A stretch of DNA of 15,954 nt from an uncultured Prevotellaceae bacterium (GTDB lineage Bacteria > Bacteroidota > Bacteroidia > Bacteroidales > Bacteroidaceae). The notes beneath the pieces were generated by a model, which did no database searches, was not told the DNA's origin, and was given only the letters and a program-made list of their open reading frames with translations. Shown in pieces: positions 13,621 through 15,954 of the stretch. A program made the position numbers and the translations under genes. Positions within the stretch are counted from its first letter, which is position 1; every line of letters starts with the position of its first letter. The stretch covers positions 1 to 15,954 of the forward strand of contig CAJKQZ010000044.1 of NCBI GenBank assembly GCA_905202115.1, given 5' to 3'.

Positions 13621-14598
13621 ATGATGTACACTTCCGAAGACATAATGAAAATTGTGAACCGCTCACTTGCGGAAATAAAGTATCCCGAAAAACCTGGTAA
13701 CCTTTACGAGCCTATCGAATATGTTCTTTCGTTGGGCGGAAAGCGAATCCGGCCGGTTTTGTTGCTGCTTGTTTATAATATGTACGGAGATGACATAAGC
13801 GAAGTGCTGAAAGTAGCTATGGCTTTGGAGACTTATCACAATTACACCCTGCTGCACGATGATTTGATGGACAATGCTGACATGCGTCGCGGGCAGGCTA
13901 CGGTTCACAGGCGTTGGAATGCGAATACAGCGATACTTTCGGGCGATACAATGCTTGTACTTGCTTACAAACATCTTATTTCGGCTAAGGCCGAACGTTC
14001 TCATGAGCTGGTGGAACTTTTTACGCGCACGGCAATAGAGATAGGTGAGGGCCAGCAGTACGATATGAATTTTGAAAACAGCACAGATGTTACCGAAAAC
14101 GAATATCTCGAGATGATACGCCTTAAAACTTCTGTGCTCATGGCCTGTGCGGCAAAAATGGGAGCGATTCTCGGAAAAGCCTCCCGAGAAGATGCCCAGT
14201 ATCTATATGAATTCGGCGAAATGATAGGCATGGCTTTCCAGCTTCAGGATGATTATCTTGACGTTTACGGCGATCCTGCCATTTTCGGTAAGAAAATAGG
14301 CGGCGACATACTCTGTAACAAGAAAACATACCTTTTAATTAAGGCCTATTCGCGTGCCGACGAATCTACGCGCGCCGAACTCGTACGCTGGTGTACGGCA
14401 AAGGAATTCAATCCTGACGAAAAAATCAAGGCTGTGACCGATATTTACAACCGTCTTGGGGTTGCAGACGATGTGAAGACTTTAATCGACAGATATTTCG
14501 AGAAGAGTCGCGGAAAATTCGACGAGGTTTCTCTGCCATACGAGAAAAAACATGAAGTTTGGCGTTTCGTTTCATCGCTAATAGGTCGTAAAAACTGA
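13621..14598 (+). CDS. Polyprenyl diphosphate synthase (trans-isoprenyl)
   Basis: A 325-residue cytoplasmic enzyme that adds IPP units to an allylic primer, making the prenyl chain for quinones or related lipids. Family motifs are GGKRIRP (39-45), the first aspartate-rich motif D80-D-L-M-D84 followed by MRRG, KTS (169-171), and the second motif D210-D-Y-L-D214 in FQLQDDYLDVYGD. The fifth residue before the first motif is aromatic (Y75) and there is no two-residue insertion in the motif, the pattern associated with C15-C20 products in chain-length rules, so the usual octaprenyl label should be used with care. Two ATG codons are adjacent (13621 and 13624). It follows tonB and precedes tatD by 7 nt. 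Confidence 0.93.
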   Translation: MMYTSEDIMKIVNRSLAEIKYPEKPGNLYEPIEYVLSLGGKRIRPVLLLLVYNMYGDDISEVLKVAMALETYHNYTLLHDDLMDNADMRRGQATVHRRWNANTAILSGDTMLVLAYKHLISAKAERSHELVELFTRTAIEIGEGQQYDMNFENSTDVTENEYLEMIRLKTSVLMACAAKMGAILGKASREDAQYLYEFGEMIGMAFQLQDDYLDVYGDPAIFGKKIGGDILCNKKTYLLIKAYSRADESTRAELVRWCTAKEFNPDEKIKAVTDIYNRLGVADDVKTLIDRYFEKSRGKFDEVSLPYEKKHEVWRFVSSLIGRKN

Positions 14599-14605
14599 TT
14601 TCGTC

Positions 14606-15394
14606 GTGCATTTTATAGACACTCATTCACATATAGACGCTGCCGAGTTTAACGGTGACCGCGATGAGGCGATTGCCCGCGCCCGTGCTGCGGGAGTGAG
14701 CAAAATATTCGTTCCGGCAATTGATCTTCCTTCAATCAACAATGTACTTGAGGTTTGTAATCGATATCCTAATTATCTTTTTCCGATGATAGGCCTTCAT
14801 CCCGAGGAGGTCAGGGACGATTGGGCGGATGTGCTCGCAAAAATGAAAGCGCGGCTCGATTCCCCCGAAGGCAGCAACTTTATTGCCATAGGTGAGGTGG
14901 GACTGGATTATTATTGGAGCCACGAATACGAAAAGGAACAGCTCGAAGTTTTCGAACGACAGGTAGAATGGTCGATTGAAACAGGCCTGCCGCTTATGAT
15001 TCACTGCCGCAAGGCTCAGAATGAAATGGTGCGCCTTTTGCGCCGGTATGCCGGAAATTTGCCTGGCGGTGTTTTCCATTGTTTTACCGGCAACGAACAC
15101 GAGGCCGCCGAACTTCTGGAATTTCCTGGCTTTATGCTTGGAATAGGGGGCGTGCTTACTTTTAAAAAATCTCACTTGCCCGAAGTGCTGCGCTCCGTTC
15201 CCCCCGAACGTATAGTGCTCGAGACCGATTCGCCCTATATGGCGCCGGTACCTATGCGCGGCAAACGCAATGAAAGCGCCTTTGTGGAATATGTGCTTTT
15301 GCGTCTGGCCGAGGTCTATGACCTTACTCCCGAGCGTTTGGCCGAGATAACAAACGCCAACGTTGAGAAAGTATTCCCTCGCTGCGCTGTATAA
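14606..15394 (+). CDS. TatD-family metal-dependent hydrolase (DNase)
   Basis: A 262-residue TIM-barrel hydrolase of the TatD/YcfH family; relatives are magnesium-dependent 3'-5' exonucleases or deoxyribonucleases. Metal ligands are visible: H7 and H9 in DTHSHID, E97 in IGEVGLDYYW, H133 in IHCRKA, H158 in FHCFTG, and D208 in ETDSPYMAP. Length matches the family. The start is GTG at 14606, 7 nt after the prenyl synthase stop; it is chosen because the metal-binding HxH follows within nine residues, as usual. It is the last gene of the operon. No strong terminator follows; ATGAATT and AATTCAT (near 15440-15470) form a 7-bp inverted repeat without a T-run. Confidence 0.94.
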   Translation: MHFIDTHSHIDAAEFNGDRDEAIARARAAGVSKIFVPAIDLPSINNVLEVCNRYPNYLFPMIGLHPEEVRDDWADVLAKMKARLDSPEGSNFIAIGEVGLDYYWSHEYEKEQLEVFERQVEWSIETGLPLMIHCRKAQNEMVRLLRRYAGNLPGGVFHCFTGNEHEAAELLEFPGFMLGIGGVLTFKKSHLPEVLRSVPPERIVLETDSPYMAPVPMRGKRNESAFVEYVLLRLAEVYDLTPERLAEITNANVEKVFPRCAV

Positions 15395-15570
15395 TTTCCG
15401 CAAGACCCGTTATCGTGATGAGAATCTCGCAGAATCACATGAATTAAGATGAAAAATCGCAGCAATTCATAAAAAATCACATTCTTTTTGCTTTGAATCG
15501 AAAGATAAAGATTAATTTTGCACCTGACTTTGCAAAAGCCGGCATTTTAGTGCCTGCAGAACGACGTTAA
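15395..15570. other. Gap between tatD and tRNA-Ser
   Basis: No gene is seen. It holds weak inverted repeats after tatD (GTGAT with ATCAC, ATGAATT with AATTCAT) and the tRNA promoter. Confidence 0.7.
15487..15520 (+). promoter_or_regulatory. Promoter of tRNA-Ser
   Basis: TTTG (15487-15490), a 22-bp spacer, then TAATTTTG (15513-15520). The -7 box is a full match and the spacing is one over the usual range. The predicted 5' leader of the precursor is about 45 nt. Confidence 0.6.
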
Positions 15571-15658
15571 GGAAAGATGCTCGAGTGGTTGAAGAGGCAC
15601 GCCTGGAAAGCGTGTAAACGTCTAAAGCGTTTCGGGGGTTCGAATCCCCCTCTTTCCG
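15571..15658 (+). tRNA. tRNA-Ser(GGA)
   Basis: An 88-nt class II tRNA. The acceptor stem pairs GGAAAGA (15571-15577) with TCTTTCC (15651-15657), with discriminator G at 15658. The anticodon stem CACGC/GCGTG encloses the loop CTGGAAA, with anticodon GGA at 15605-15607, which reads serine UCC and UCU codons. The long variable arm has an AAACG/CGTTT stem, as tRNA-Ser requires, and the T arm is GGGGG-TTCGAAT-CCCCC. The CCA end is not encoded (GCA follows) and must be added after transcription. Confidence 0.97.
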
Positions 15659-15693
15659 CAAATAAAATGCGAATCAGGCGCAAACTCCGATAC

Positions 15694-15730
15694 TCCCGCA
15701 GAAGAGTTTTTCTGTCGGGGTTATTTTTTT
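15694..15730 (+). terminator. Intrinsic terminator of tRNA-Ser
   Basis: CCCGCAGAA (15695-15703) pairs with TTCTG-T-CGGG (15710-15719) with one bulged base, and a run of seven T follows at 15724-15730. It is 36 nt past the tRNA, with no other gene in between. Confidence 0.85.
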
Positions 15731-15732
15731 AT

Positions 15733-15752
15733 AAACAGTTCTTTTGATTTTG
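15733..15752 (+). repeat. Short dispersed repeat R4, copy 2
   Basis: AAACAGTTCTTTTGATTTTG matches 9633-9651 with one extra G. TTTCTGCAGAGCC follows at 15765-15777 and is also found at 9911-9923, in the same order as in the 9.6-9.9 kb gap. Confidence 0.4.
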
Positions 15753-15870
15753 AATACATATGGATTTCTGCAGAGCCTTGTATTGGAAATTCATGAGCGA
15801 GTTTTGTATACTTTATATACGATTGCTCCGCAAATAATATATGTGAAGGATAAACAGATTTTTTTAATAG

Positions 15871-15898
15871 ACCTGACATTTTGTCAGGTGTGTTTTTT
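15871..15898 (+). terminator. R2 hairpin with T-run
   Basis: ACCTGACATTTTGTCAGGT (15871-15889) is a perfect 8-bp stem with a 3-nt loop, followed by GTG and six T (15893-15898). It has the form of an intrinsic terminator on the plus strand and the same arms as the hairpin at 6713-6732. The transcript it would end is not apparent. Confidence 0.6.
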
Positions 15899-15919
15899 CA
15901 TGCCGGCAAAAAGCGTCCG

Positions 15920-15954
15920 AAAAATTATCTCAGACATATTTTAAAATATCTCAG
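15920..15954. repeat. Palindrome-family repeat R1d, cut by the window end
   Basis: All 35 visible nt are the exact reverse complement of 6647-6681, the right half of R1b. The motif ATCTCAGACATATTTT is at 15927-15942. The element is cut off in its centre; if it is like R1b, about 32 nt are missing. Confidence 0.92.

Larger units (their letters stand above)
15731..15954. other. Gene-poor right end of the window
   Basis: No credible gene. A TTG-started open frame of 66 residues (15744-15944) runs through the R2 hairpin into the R1 palindrome and resembles nothing. The region holds R4 copy 2, the R2 terminator-like hairpin and the truncated R1d palindrome. Confidence 0.7.

Noticed and set aside
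14732..15403. 223-residue minus-strand frame
   Set aside because: Antisense to tatD, whose metal ligands are all in the other frame.
15744..15944. 66-residue frame at the right end
   Set aside because: TTG start, passes through a terminator-like hairpin and the repeat, and has no recognisable protein features.
1..15954. CRISPR array
   Set aside because: The recurring motif copies are kilobases apart and in mixed orientation; there is no regular repeat-spacer spacing and no cas gene.

Overview
The window is a piece of a Bacteroidales (phylum Bacteroidota) chromosome. The evidence is the gene set (a TonB with the N-terminal form typical of the phylum, the type IX secretion protein PorQ, an anaerobic sulfatase-maturating enzyme next to a Ser-type sulfatase, and a LysS with a C-terminal extension I recall from Bacteroides LysS). 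It also has Bacteroides-type promoters (TTTG, 19-22 bp, TAnnTTTG) and weak Shine-Dalgarno sites. Family and genus cannot be fixed from the sequence alone.

Layout. (1) Positions 1-384 hold a repeat and a good promoter for a single-gene unit, a galactofuranosyltransferase-like enzyme (385-1416, +). (2) A shared hairpin terminator (1449-1471) separates it from a convergent minus-strand operon, lysS-gpsA-pgi-HAD phosphatase (6372 down to 1474): lysyl-tRNA charging, glycerol-3-phosphate synthesis, glucose-6-phosphate isomerisation and a beta-phosphoglucomutase-like hydrolase. (3) A 372-nt repeat-rich gap is followed by a minus-strand pair with overlapping stop and start, sulfatase then anSME (9554 down to 6769); the second enzyme makes the formylglycine the first needs. 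(4) A second repeat-rich gap (9555-10015) leads to a minus-strand operon porQ-cmk-ispH (12645 down to 10016). (5) A divergent promoter region (12646-12758) also serves a plus-strand operon tonB-polyprenyl synthase-tatD (12759-15394). (6) A tRNA-Ser(GGA) with its own promoter and terminator follows, then a gene-poor end.

Most of the genes are housekeeping. The unusual content is between them. A 16-nt motif, ATCTCAGACATATTTT, occurs six times, always in gaps between transcription units, and is arranged as large palindromes in two opposite geometries. One arrangement is joined to a further conserved ~60-nt sequence, giving two 83-bp inverted copies 9.6 kb apart at about 95% identity. A second family of 19-20-nt hairpins (ACCTGACA-loop-TGTCAGGT) lies near the first. 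Both window ends fall inside the palindrome family, so the window may be a contig that broke at these repeats. The sulfatase-anSME pair is bracketed by two of the palindromes and looks like an accessory cassette set among core genes. I see no complete new defence or mobile system; the repeat family is the best candidate for something undescribed.
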